Positions 6,711 to 14,207 of a DNA stretch of 16,218 nucleotides are shown here, piece by piece. This DNA is from Desulfobacteraceae bacterium (lineage in GTDB: Bacteria > Desulfobacterota > Desulfobacteria > Desulfobacterales > SURF-15): assembly GCA_003599475.1 (NCBI GenBank), contig QZKK01000149.1:1-16218 (forward strand). Direction: 5' to 3'. Numbering within the stretch: position 1 is the first letter of the stretch; each line of letters begins with the position of its first letter. The position numbers and the translations under genes were made by a program. The notes below the pieces were generated by a model that was given only the letters and a program-made list of their open reading frames with translations, did not search any database and was not told the DNA's origin.

Positions 6711-7215
6711 GCGCTTTCACCCCCTTTGCGTAGGGGTGTTTGACAGCCTGCATGTCGGTGATCAGATCGGCAGCAGCCAACAGCGCAGAAGGGGCGTTAC
6801 GCCCGGTAACGACGATGTGCAGTCCCGGAGGTCGACTCATCAGCCTGTCGACGACCTCCTTCTCATCAAGCATCTTCAAGTGGATCGGATACGTCAGTTC
6901 GTCTAGAATGACCGTGTGGTACTTCCCCGATGCGATGGCCTCCGAAGCAAGCCGCCAACCCTCCCGAGCGGCTGTCCGGTCCTCTTCCAAATCTTCCGAT
7001 TTGCGGGTAAAGCCCCTCCCTGCAACATGAAAATCCATGAGGTCCGAAAACCGTCGAACCGAATCAAGCTCCCCGTACTTCCAGGATCCCTTGATGAATT
7101 GGACCACGCAGACTCGAAAGCCGTGACCCATGGCACGAAGGGCAAGACCCAGAGCTGCGGTGGTTTTTCCTTTCCCCGTTCCGGTAAAGACCATGAGCAG
7201 GCCTTTTGAGGTCAT
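6691..7215 (-). CDS. cobO: Cob(I)alamin adenosyltransferase, CobA/CobO/BtuR type
   Basis: A 174-residue enzyme that transfers the adenosyl group of ATP to cob(I)alamin or a corrinoid precursor, giving the coenzyme B12 form. Evidence: P-loop TGTGKGKTTAALGLA (11-25); VVQFIKGSWKYGE (37-49); VILDELTYPIHL (102-113), the acidic Walker B-like strand; and the family's C-terminal signature TGRNAPSALLAAADLITDM (137-155) followed by VKHPYAKGVKAQKGVEF to the end. Length is typical. I start at 7215 because AAGGAG lies seven to eight bases upstream; the frame stays open to 7323, but those 36 extra residues are Arg/Ser-rich and not family-like. No other B12 gene is in the window. Adenosylcobalamin would serve mutases or other isomerases elsewhere in the genome. 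A long hairpin lies in its leader, but no B12-box riboswitch was found. Confidence 0.95.
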   Translation of the reverse strand: MTSKGLLMVFTGTGKGKTTAALGLALRAMGHGFRVCVVQFIKGSWKYGELDSVRRFSDLMDFHVAGRGFTRKSEDLEEDRTAAREGWRLASEAIASGKYHTVILDELTYPIHLKMLDEKEVVDRLMSRPPGLHIVVTGRNAPSALLAAADLITDMQAVKHPYAKGVKAQKGVEF

Positions 7216-7244
7216 GCGCGGCTCCTTTCTGAAAGCATGAACGC

Positions 7245-7256
7245 CCGCAAGTGCGG
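7245..7256 (-). promoter_or_regulatory. Small hairpin in the cobO leader
   Basis: CCGC-ACTT-GCGG on the minus strand, 30 bases before the cobO start. It lies between the long hairpin at 7269-7325 and the ribosome site. Four base pairs only, so a weak call. Confidence 0.25.
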
Positions 7257-7268
7257 ATAAGGAAGTTA

Positions 7269-7325
7269 CCATGAAAGACCGTCGCCTGCCAATACCCGGC
7301 GATAGCGATCGGTTTCTCTTCATGG
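7269..7325 (-). ncRNA. Long imperfect hairpin in the cobO leader (candidate RNA element)
   Basis: The outer stem pairs 7269-7275 (CCATGAA) with 7319-7325 (TTCATGG), seven perfect pairs. Further in, AGA (7276-7278) pairs with TCT (7315-7317), CCG with CGG (7279-7281/7310-7312), TCGC with GCGA (7282-7285/7305-7308) and GCC with GGC (7288-7290/7298-7300), around a 7-base loop. That gives about 20 pairs with small bulges in 57 bases. It lies 54 bases upstream of the cobO start and would form in RNA of either strand; I assign it to the minus strand because it precedes cobO. It matches no riboswitch I can recognise. Confidence 0.4.
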
Positions 7326-7401
7326 CTTCCTGCTTTTCGGCTGACGATGATGCGACTTACCGATGCGTGCGCGTTTGGCTTGTTCCAAATACTTGATTTA
7401 C

Positions 7402-7429
7402 TTTACAAATAGAAAATGGGAGTTATATT
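7402..7429 (+). promoter_or_regulatory. Sigma-70-like promoter of the winged-helix/cyclase pair
   Basis: TTTACA (7402-7407), a 16-base spacer and TATATT (7424-7429), in an AT-rich patch. Predicted transcript start is near 7436, 29 bases before the ATG at 7465. Confidence 0.55.
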
Positions 7430-7464
7430 GGTATGATAAGTCTAGTAATAAAGGAGCACAGAGT

Positions 7465-7848
7465 ATGAAAGATATCGAAAAATTTTTGAGGATTCTCTCC
7501 GAAGGAATGAAGACTCTTGCGAAGGGATTCGAATCGGCCGCTGAAAGGGTGGATGCCTTGGCCAAATCCCAATCCGCAGAAGAAAAGAAGTCCGAAGAAT
7601 ACGGAAAAACTTCCCGGGAAGCAGCGGAACCTGCGGAGGACGCCGGAACCGGAGCCGAAGCCCCAAAGGGTCAAACTGCAAGTGAAACCGTCTTTCAGAT
7701 CATCAGCCGCTCCAGAAAAGGCGTCGACATGAGTGCCTTGAGAAGCAAGACGGGATACGACACCAAGAAAATACACAACGTGATCTATAAGCTCAAAAAA
7801 GAGGGGAAAATAAAGAGTGCTGCAAAAGGTGTTTACGTGAAATCCTGA
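7465..7848 (+). CDS. Small winged-helix DNA-binding protein with helical N-terminus
   Basis: A 127-residue protein started at 7465, where AAGGAG sits eight bases upstream; the longer open frame to 7363 lacks this and crosses the promoter. Residues 1-50 are a charged amphipathic helix, likely a coiled coil for oligomerisation. Residues 51-72 are a flexible Ala/Glu/Gly linker. Residues 74-127 look like a winged helix-turn-helix: TVFQIISRSRKGVDMSALRS, then GYDTKKIHNVIYKLKKEGKI as recognition helix, then the basic wing KSAAKGVYVKS. I read it as a small DNA-binding regulator or nucleoid-type protein; no ligand domain is seen. It precedes the cyclase gene by 68 bases on the same strand and may share its promoter, so regulation of that gene or autoregulation is possible but unproven. 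Confidence 0.75.
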   Translation: MKDIEKFLRILSEGMKTLAKGFESAAERVDALAKSQSAEEKKSEEYGKTSREAAEPAEDAGTGAEAPKGQTASETVFQIISRSRKGVDMSALRSKTGYDTKKIHNVIYKLKKEGKIKSAAKGVYVKS

Positions 7849-7854
7849 GCGGGA

Positions 7855-7875
7855 TTCAGTCCTTCCGGTTCTGAA
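7855..7875 (+). terminator. Weak hairpin between the winged-helix and cyclase genes
   Basis: TTCAG (7855-7859) pairs with CTGAA (7871-7875), with an inner CC/GG around TTCC. No clean T-run follows, so at most a partial terminator or an mRNA-processing or stability hairpin. Confidence 0.25.
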
Positions 7876-7916
7876 GCTCAAGTTTATATGCGAACCGCCC
7901 GATCTTTAGGACAGCC

Positions 7917-10625
7917 ATGGACCCGATCACCGGTTTGAAAACAGATTCTTCGATATCACCTTCGCCTCCAATCGAGGCATATCCAATGGATTCCATTCGG
8001 AAGATCGCAGTCCTTTTTACGGATATCGTCGGATCGACCCGGTATTTCAAGGAGGAAGGAGATGTCGCCGGAAGAAAGATGCTCCAGCGTCATCAGGAAA
8101 TCGCATCCCGGCCGATCGTAGAGCATGGCGGCATTGTGATCAAAACCGTGGGCGATTCGCTCATGGCTTATTTTTCAGATCCTGTCGAGGCGGTTAAAGC
8201 GGCAATCAAGATCCAGCAGAGATTCCACAATGCCAACCGGACGCAGGCTCCGGATTCCAGCATCTTTGTCCGAATCGGAATTCACTTCGGCGACGGCATC
8301 ATCGAGGAGCATGACATCTTCGGAAGCGTAGTCAACCTGGCCGCAAAAATCGTACCTCTGGCGGCAAAGGACGAAATCGTCGTTTCGCAGCACGTCTGGA
8401 AGGAAGCGAAAGTACTCTCGACCGTTCGGTACGAACCTCTTGAAGCCGGGGCGCGCGCCAAGGATTTGGAAGAGCTGACTCTTTACAGATTGCGCTGGGA
8501 TAAAAACGTTCACTTCGACCCGACCAACACCCTCTTGATTTTCTTGATCCCTCTGTTGAATCTTGCAGAACCCGGATTCAACGAAACCTTCCATCGGACC
8601 CTCTCCGCTTTCAAGGATTCTCCGGACCGAAGCATCGCTGCATGCTTCCCGTACGAAAGAGGGGCCGTATGGATCGTCAAAGAAATTACGGCGGCAATCG
8701 ATCTTTCAAGAGATATCCTGGAGGCCTTCACAAAACTCGAAAGATCATCCGGCCCTCTGCTTCCCCTGCAGGTGCTGATCGATTCCGGTCCGTACTTCAG
8801 GGCGGACCGGCTCGTGCTGGATGCCTTCGAAATCAAATGGGAGGAGGTCACACCCGGCTGCATCCATATCTCTTCTTCGGCGCTTCGTCTCATCAAGGAT
8901 AAAAATACGGTGGCGACGATTCCAGCTTTTGATTATGAACGTCCCCGGCCTTTATACCGGCTTGCCCTAAACGATGCCGTGGATTCTTCGGTTGAAGACC
9001 CCCTCTTCATATACCGGTCCACCCTGGCACAGGGCCGGAACCCGCAGTGTTTCTACTGCAGCAGTCGAAGTCACACGGCTGCGGATTGTCCTTCCAAAAT
9101 GTATGAGAATCTCACCCAGGTCCTTCAGCGGCTTGGATACTTTTCTTTTCAATCGATCAACCGTATTTTTCTTTCTTATTTGTTGGACCCGCAATCCGCT
9201 CTCCGCCAATCCGCCGTCCAATCGACAGATCAAAACTTAAAGGGAGACCCTGAGAAACAGATCGAAGACACCCGAAATCTTGCGCTTCCGGCGTTTTTCG
9301 AGTTGAAATCGATCGTTCAGCTCCGTTTTTTCCGAAACATCTGGGGTTACTTCTCTGAAAACTGGGAGGATTTTAAAACCGAATATTTCGGTGGAGACAA
9401 AGGAGGCCAGATCTGGCTTGCCCTCGATTTGATTCGAACTTCCCATTTGAGCAAGGCGGAAAGCCTGCTGAACGGCCTGATGCTCGAATACCCTCAAGAC
9501 TACAGGGTTTTTTGTGCAACGGCATTTCTCTATCTTGAACAGAATCTATTCAGCAAGGCAGAGTACAGCTTCGAGCGGGCGATGACTTACACTAAAACAA
9601 AGCCGCAGCGTATTCTGATTCTCTTTCTGCTTTCGAGGTTGCTTGAAATCAGGGGGAATTTCACGGGAGCGGAGCAGAAGACAGAGGAAATCCTTCGCAT
9701 CCTGCCTTCCTGTTCGGATGCCAGATACCAGCGCATTCGGTATCGGTTTCAGCGGGGCGACCATAAACGGGCAATCGCTGAACTGACCAAACTGATTCAG
9801 GAGCAGAAAGAGTATTTTGTCAAAGCGCTCATCGATCCCGACCTCGACGGATACCGAAGCACCGTCGATCTGAGGCTGCTTCGGATGTTCGAACAGATGA
9901 AGGAAAAGGCGGCACACCATCTTCCGAGAGCGGAAGCAGAAATCGAACGCATCAAACTGCTCTTGGACGAGGAGGAATCGATCGATTCCGAAATCCAGTC
10001 CATGTGGAGCCAAATCAAGCGCTCGGGGCCTACCGACAGTTATTTCGGATACCTGGACATCGTTCGGCTATCCAATGCGATCCTTTATCGCTGCCTCAAC
10101 GAAATCACGGAGTGGAAGAAGGATATCGCTGGAAAGATTGCCGGTGCGGACAGGCAGTGCACACAGTACACCGATTATATTCAGCGCTTCCCCTATCCGA
10201 TGCTGACCATCGGTCTTCGTGAAAAACTGCGGAAGATCAAAAACGAAATCCGCCAGATCAGGGAAGCCATCGAGGCCGAGGAGGTGGGTCGGTTCAAAGA
10301 ATGTCATGTGGAGGCGGTGGCGCTTGTCCGCAGGATGGAAAATATTCCCGCTTCTTTGAAAAGGCTTCGATTCATTCATCAAACAATCTACTTTCTTACT
10401 TCTTTTTTTAAAACAAGTTTGACCCTGCAGACGATCAACCTTGTATTTGGTATCGTAATGCTTCCTGTCGCCTCTCACTATCTGGTGGTTCTCTTTCCGG
10501 AAGCATCGGAAATCAGAAAGGATCTATGGTTTTATCAGAAAGGCTTTCTGCTGCTGGGCGGAATCTTTTCCTTTCTCTTGGCTGTCATGCGGCCGTTGAG
10601 AAAGATTTTTGCCAAAAATACCTGA
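7917..10625 (+). CDS. Class III adenylate/guanylate cyclase with CCHC knuckle, TPR-like region and C-terminal membrane hairpin
   Basis: A 902-residue protein. The class III cyclase domain spans about 28-192: VLFTDIVGST (metal Asp36), IKTVGDSLMAYF (Lys76, metal Asp80), VRIGIHFGDG, and HDIFGSVVNLAAK with Asp133, Asn140 and Lys144 where the family has a transition-state Arg. It would make cAMP or cGMP from ATP or GTP. Residues about 203-350 keep the framework of a second cyclase domain (LPLQVLIDSGPYF, then TPGCIHISSSALRLI) without its metal Asps, so probably degenerate. CFYCSSRSHTAADC (378-391) is an exact C-x2-C-x4-H-x4-C zinc knuckle. Residues about 497-630 are TPR-like helices; 660-800 are long charged helices. 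Two hydrophobic segments (about 838-860, 874-893) form a C-terminal membrane hairpin, leaving the enzyme in the cytoplasm. The start at 7917 has AGGA upstream; ATG 7986 is a possible shorter start. Confidence 0.88.
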   Translation: MDPITGLKTDSSISPSPPIEAYPMDSIRKIAVLFTDIVGSTRYFKEEGDVAGRKMLQRHQEIASRPIVEHGGIVIKTVGDSLMAYFSDPVEAVKAAIKIQQRFHNANRTQAPDSSIFVRIGIHFGDGIIEEHDIFGSVVNLAAKIVPLAAKDEIVVSQHVWKEAKVLSTVRYEPLEAGARAKDLEELTLYRLRWDKNVHFDPTNTLLIFLIPLLNLAEPGFNETFHRTLSAFKDSPDRSIAACFPYERGAVWIVKEITAAIDLSRDILEAFTKLERSSGPLLPLQVLIDSGPYFRADRLVLDAFEIKWEEVTPGCIHISSSALRLIKDKNTVATIPAFDYERPRPLYRLALNDAVDSSVEDPLFIYRSTLAQGRNPQCFYCSSRSHTAADCPSKMYENLTQVLQRLGYFSFQSINRIFLSYLLDPQSALRQSAVQSTDQNLKGDPEKQIEDTRNLALPAFFELKSIVQLRFFRNIWGYFSENWEDFKTEYFGGDKGGQIWLALDLIRTSHLSKAESLLNGLMLEYPQDYRVFCATAFLYLEQNLFSKAEYSFERAMTYTKTKPQRILILFLLSRLLEIRGNFTGAEQKTEEILRILPSCSDARYQRIRYRFQRGDHKRAIAELTKLIQEQKEYFVKALIDPDLDGYRSTVDLRLLRMFEQMKEKAAHHLPRAEAEIERIKLLLDEEESIDSEIQSMWSQIKRSGPTDSYFGYLDIVRLSNAILYRCLNEITEWKKDIAGKIAGADRQCTQYTDYIQRFPYPMLTIGLREKLRKIKNEIRQIREAIEAEEVGRFKECHVEAVALVRRMENIPASLKRLRFIHQTIYFLTSFFKTSLTLQTINLVFGIVMLPVASHYLVVLFPEASEIRKDLWFYQKGFLLLGGIFSFLLAVMRPLRKIFAKNT

Positions 10626-10629
10626 AATT

Positions 10630-10661
10630 CCCTCAATTTGAACGTTCAAGGGTCTTTATTT
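10630..10661 (+). terminator. Candidate terminator of the cyclase gene
   Basis: The 12-base palindrome TTGAACGTTCAA (10638-10649) is flanked by CCC (10630-10632) and GGG (10650-10652), and TCTTTATTT follows. It begins five bases after the stop. The stem is interrupted, so strength is uncertain. Confidence 0.4.
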
Positions 10662-10670
10662 CACGCGATT

Positions 10671-10855
10671 GAAGATCCCCTGCAGAGAGCTGCAGGGAAT
10701 CTCCCTCCGTAAGGACTTCCGTCAAATTTTGATTCGCTCGCGAAATCCCGCGGCCCCGGAAAGCGGGATCTCCGCTTCACTCCGACAAGCGCTGCCGGGG
10801 AATGCCCTCGGCCATGAGCTCGGGCCGAATGGCGCTCGCTAGAGCGGTTCAACAC
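10671..10855. repeat. Mosaic of GC-rich palindromes in a gene-free stretch
   Basis: This fills much of the 385-base gap between 10625 and 11011. First unit: CCCTGCAG-AGAG-CTGCAGGG (10678-10697), eight perfect pairs extended by GAT/ATC. Second: ATCCCGC (10745-10751) with GCGGGAT (10763-10769), 11-base loop. Third: TCGGCC (10808-10813) with GGCCGA (10823-10828). GCTCGC recurs near units two and three (10736-10741, 10834-10839). No T-run follows the first hairpin, so it is not a typical terminator. The layout resembles REP-like intergenic elements of deltaproteobacteria (from memory). No open frame in the stretch looks like a protein. Confidence 0.45.
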
Positions 10856-10877
10856 CCATCTGTTGTCAACAACCATC

Positions 10878-10906
10878 TTGCAAACAGGACACGAACGAAT
10901 TACAAT
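10878..10906 (+). promoter_or_regulatory. Sigma-70-like promoter of the activase operon
   Basis: TTGCAA (10878-10883), a 17-base spacer and TACAAT (10901-10906). Transcription would begin near 10913, giving a leader of about 98 bases before the ATG at 11011. It lies just after the palindrome mosaic, in the only AT-richer patch of the gap. Confidence 0.5.
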
Positions 10907-11010
10907 TCCGCATCTCCACCTCCTTCCCACCGGAGCCGGCAGGAACGTGTGAGGGAAATCGGTCGGTCGAGTCCGATCGAATCGGATCAACCCAGCGGAC
11001 GGATGATAAA

Positions 11011-14000
11011 ATGGCAGAAGAGAGAAGAATTTCGCTTGAATCGTCTGAACCTCTTTACGTCGGAATCGATGCGGGCTCGGTCAGCATCAATTGTGCGGTG
11101 ATCGACAAAAAGAGAAATTTTATTTTCGAGTCTCCTTACTTGCGGCATTTCGGAAAGACCGAAGAACGTGCGGCAATGCTGCTGGACGATCTTTTCAAAC
11201 GATTCGGAGGAAGGATCGAATCCGTCGCCTTTACCGGAAACCATGGGAAGACTCTGAGCGAAAAGCTTGATGCCTTCTATGAATTCGAAACCATCAGCCA
11301 GGTCATCGGCGCTCTTTATGTGCAGCCGGATGCGAGAACCATATTCAGCATGGGAGGACAGGACACCGCCCTTTTTCAGGTCAACCATTATCCGGGAGGC
11401 TGGGAGCTCGCATATTTTAATACAAACGGCCCCTGTGCCGCCGGAACGGGTTCCTTCATCGATCAACAAGCCCAGCGATTGGCAACCTCCCTCTACTCGT
11501 CGCAAGCGGATACGAACCCCGACAAGATCGACGAGATCCTGTCCGAATTCATCGCCCTGGGGCTTCGAAGCAGAAGGCCTGCAAGCGTCGCATGCCGCTG
11601 CACGGTCTTTACCAAATCGGACATGATCCACCTGCAGAACAAGGGAGAGCAGCTCGAAGACATCATCCACGGCCTTCATGTCGGAAACGCAAGAAACTAC
11701 ATGAGCACCATCGTTTCCAATCGAAAGTTGGAACCTCCCATCGTTCTGATCGGGGGTCTTTCCTTGAACGCCATTCAGGTAAGAGCATTCCGCCAATACG
11801 TGCCGGAGCTCATCGTACCCCCGCACAGCACCTCACTCGGAGCCCTGGGGGTTGCCATACAGGCTCTGGAAGCCGGGCACAGAGGCTCTTGCTCGGCAAA
11901 GGACATCGTAAATGCCAAGGAGACCCATGGCCCTGTGCCGACCGCATCCAAGCTTGTCTTGAAGAAAACCGATTTCCCCGAAGAAACCGCCGTCCAGAGA
12001 AAACCCTTCGCATCCCCCGGCACCGCATACCTTGGAATCGATATCGGTTCGACGACCACAAAATACACGCTCATCGACGAGGGCGGTGAAATCATCCACA
12101 AGTGCTACGTTCCAACCCAGGGCAAACCGATTGAAACCACTCAGAAGCTGTTAAAAACCCTACAGGACGAGATCGGAGACCGTATCCGCATCGCAGGTGC
12201 GGCCACGACCGGTTCCGGTAGAAACGTGGTGGGCGAATTTCTGGATACGGATCTCATCATCGATGAAATCACCGCACATGCCAGGGGGGCGGTGGAAATC
12301 GATCCGTCCGTAGACACGATATTCGAGATCGGCGGACAGGATTCCAAATACATCCATATCGCACGCACCTATCCGCTCGACTTCGACATGAATAAGGTCT
12401 GTGCCGCTGGCACGGGAAGCTTTCTCCATGAGCTGGCCAACAAGTACGGAATCAACATCGTCGAAGAGTTCCAAAATATCGCCCTCTCCTCCGAGTCCCC
12501 CGTCAAGCTGGCCGAACGGTGCACCGTATTCATGGAGTCCGACCTGGTCTCCTACCATCAGAAGGGAGTTTCAAAGACCGATCTGATTGCCGGATTATGC
12601 TATGCCATTGTTCACAACTACCTGAACCGTGTCGTAGGAAAAAGAAAGATCGGTAAGCGTATCATGTTTCTGGGCGGTCCTTCGCTCAATAAGGCGGTTG
12701 TTGCGGCATTCGAAAACGTCCTGGGCCGGGGCGTGATCGTTCCCCGCCACCGGGAGGTGCTGGGTGCCTATGGGGCGGCGGTCAGCGTTCAGGAGATGAT
12801 GGAGCAGAACGAATCTGCGCAAAGCCGATTCCGGGGCCTCGCAAGTGCCGTAGCGGACCGGATGAATTATACCGAGAAGGTGTGCCGCGCGGATCCGCAA
12901 TGCCAGAACCAATGCAAACTGAAGATCTATGATTTCGACGGTCACAGGAGCATCTGGGGAGGCGAATGCGGCCGTTACGAATCGGCAGGGGGCGAATCCT
13001 CCAGAAAGCTGAATTTTTTCGAGCTCAGGGACAGGATCTGGCGTGGGCATGTGGAAGGAGTCTGTGAAACTGCCGGGGATGCGCCGATGATCGAAAAAGA
13101 CGGCCGCCCGACCGTCGGGATGCTGCGGACCCTTTATGGAATTCATACCAGTGTCATGTTCGCCCACTTTTTCGACCGGCTCGGCTTCCGCCTGGTGCTG
13201 ACCCCGCCGACCAATCAAAAAATTTCGAAGAACGGTATCGAAGCAGCCGTTGCAGAGACCTGTTATCCGATTAAGGTATCGCACGGTCATGCCAGGGAAA
13301 TCCTGGGAAAGACAAGGTTTCTCTTTTTACCCACGCTCATCGATATGCCCACACCGTCTCGCTCGGAAAGGGGATTCTACTGCCCGCTTGTCCAGAGCAA
13401 CTCCTTCATGCTTCGAGCCGCTTTGAATCTCGATCGCTCAAACCTGCTTGCACCGGTCATTCACCTGAAATACGATATCGATACTCTGACGCAGGAACTC
13501 TCAGAACAGCTCTCGAAGCCGCTCAGGGTGCGGAAAAAAGCCATTCATTCCGCACTTCGATACGGGCTGGAAAAACAGGACCGGTTTATGACCGAGCTCC
13601 GGGAGCAGGGGCGCAGGATCCTCTCGGAGCATCCGGTCTCCGAGCCGTTGGTGATCGTAACCGGCCGCCCGTACAATCTGTATGATGAGCGGCTCAACCT
13701 CCGGTTGGGGCAAAACCTGGCTAAAATCGGAGTCTCGGCACTCCCCATGGACTTTATCGATGTTTCGTTTATCGATCTTTCCGACTTCCCATCGATGTAT
13801 TGGGGATTGGGTGCCCAGATACTGAGAGCGGCCAAATGCATTACGAGCATGCCGAACTTCTATGGAATGCATCTGACGAATTTCTCATGCGGTGCAGATT
13901 CTTTCATCGAGCACTTCTACAAGCATATCATGGGAGAGAAACCCTATTTGATCCTGGAGTTGGACGAACACAGTGCTGTCGCCGGAGTCATGACGCGGCT

Positions 14001-14082
14001 CGAGGCGTTTCGAAACGTGGTCGTCAATTCCATCAAGAAGCAGGAGGCTTCGCAGATACAAACGACGCTCAAAGCGGTATGA
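11011..14082 (+). CDS. CoA-type enzyme activase with two BcrA/BadF/HgdC ATPase domains and a DUF2229-like C-terminal region
   Basis: A 1023-residue ATP-dependent electron-donating activase. ASKHA ATPase domain 1 (about 15-285): GIDAGSVSINCAVID, SMGGQDTALF, NGPCAAGTGSF (Cys142) and CRCTVFTKSDM (Cys195, Cys197). Domain 2 (about 340-595): GIDIGSTTTKYTLID, EIGGQDSKYI, KVCAAGTGSFLHELA (Cys464) and ERCTVFMESD (Cys504). In HgdC-type activators two such Cys per subunit hold one [4Fe-4S] at the dimer interface; having both sets in one chain implies an internal pseudo-dimer. Next is a Cys cluster (Cys625, 631, 635, 653, ending GGECGRYE), then the DUF2229-like region (about 700-1000) with Cys751, Cys791 and Cys960. 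Related proteins often carry a fused HgdB-like domain; here that is the next gene. The Shine-Dalgarno before 11011 is weak. It probably drives ATP-gated low-potential electron transfer; the target enzyme is unknown. Confidence 0.92.
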   Translation: MAEERRISLESSEPLYVGIDAGSVSINCAVIDKKRNFIFESPYLRHFGKTEERAAMLLDDLFKRFGGRIESVAFTGNHGKTLSEKLDAFYEFETISQVIGALYVQPDARTIFSMGGQDTALFQVNHYPGGWELAYFNTNGPCAAGTGSFIDQQAQRLATSLYSSQADTNPDKIDEILSEFIALGLRSRRPASVACRCTVFTKSDMIHLQNKGEQLEDIIHGLHVGNARNYMSTIVSNRKLEPPIVLIGGLSLNAIQVRAFRQYVPELIVPPHSTSLGALGVAIQALEAGHRGSCSAKDIVNAKETHGPVPTASKLVLKKTDFPEETAVQRKPFASPGTAYLGIDIGSTTTKYTLIDEGGEIIHKCYVPTQGKPIETTQKLLKTLQDEIGDRIRIAGAATTGSGRNVVGEFLDTDLIIDEITAHARGAVEIDPSVDTIFEIGGQDSKYIHIARTYPLDFDMNKVCAAGTGSFLHELANKYGINIVEEFQNIALSSESPVKLAERCTVFMESDLVSYHQKGVSKTDLIAGLCYAIVHNYLNRVVGKRKIGKRIMFLGGPSLNKAVVAAFENVLGRGVIVPRHREVLGAYGAAVSVQEMMEQNESAQSRFRGLASAVADRMNYTEKVCRADPQCQNQCKLKIYDFDGHRSIWGGECGRYESAGGESSRKLNFFELRDRIWRGHVEGVCETAGDAPMIEKDGRPTVGMLRTLYGIHTSVMFAHFFDRLGFRLVLTPPTNQKISKNGIEAAVAETCYPIKVSHGHAREILGKTRFLFLPTLIDMPTPSRSERGFYCPLVQSNSFMLRAALNLDRSNLLAPVIHLKYDIDTLTQELSEQLSKPLRVRKKAIHSALRYGLEKQDRFMTELREQGRRILSEHPVSEPLVIVTGRPYNLYDERLNLRLGQNLAKIGVSALPMDFIDVSFIDLSDFPSMYWGLGAQILRAAKCITSMPNFYGMHLTNFSCGADSFIEHFYKHIMGEKPYLILELDEHSAVAGVMTRLEAFRNVVVNSIKKQEASQIQTTLKAV

Positions 14083-14133
14083 AAATGCCCAATACAGAAT
14101 GTACGATGTCCGATTCCAGGAAAAGAATGTCCG

Positions 14134-14154
14134 GCGTGGAAAGTAAAAAACTCC
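14134..14154 (+). terminator. Weak hairpin between activase and HgdB-like genes
   Basis: GTGGA (14134-14138) and TCCAC (14150-14154) pair, extendable by GT/AC with a two-base bulge, around an A-rich loop; ATTTGATATTTT follows. It could attenuate read-through or protect one half of the message. I do not think it separates the operon. Confidence 0.25.
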
Positions 14155-14207
14155 ACATTTGATATTTTCGGAGTCTGTGAAGCTGAACGAATCTTTCGGA
14201 GTGCAGC

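Noticed and set aside
7216..7464. Cobalamin riboswitch or c-di-GMP riboswitch upstream of cobO
   Set aside because: I found no B12 box. A GCCGGGT-like string recalled c-di-GMP-I RNAs, but the GGACGCAAAGCC-type core is missing. Kept only as an unclassified hairpin.
12595..13290. Minus-strand open frame of 231 codons inside the activase gene
   Set aside because: Shadow of the strongly conserved activase on the plus strand.
14079..14162. 27-codon frame overlapping the activase stop (ATGA)
   Set aside because: No Shine-Dalgarno, no recognisable features; probably chance sequence in a gap that also has a hairpin.
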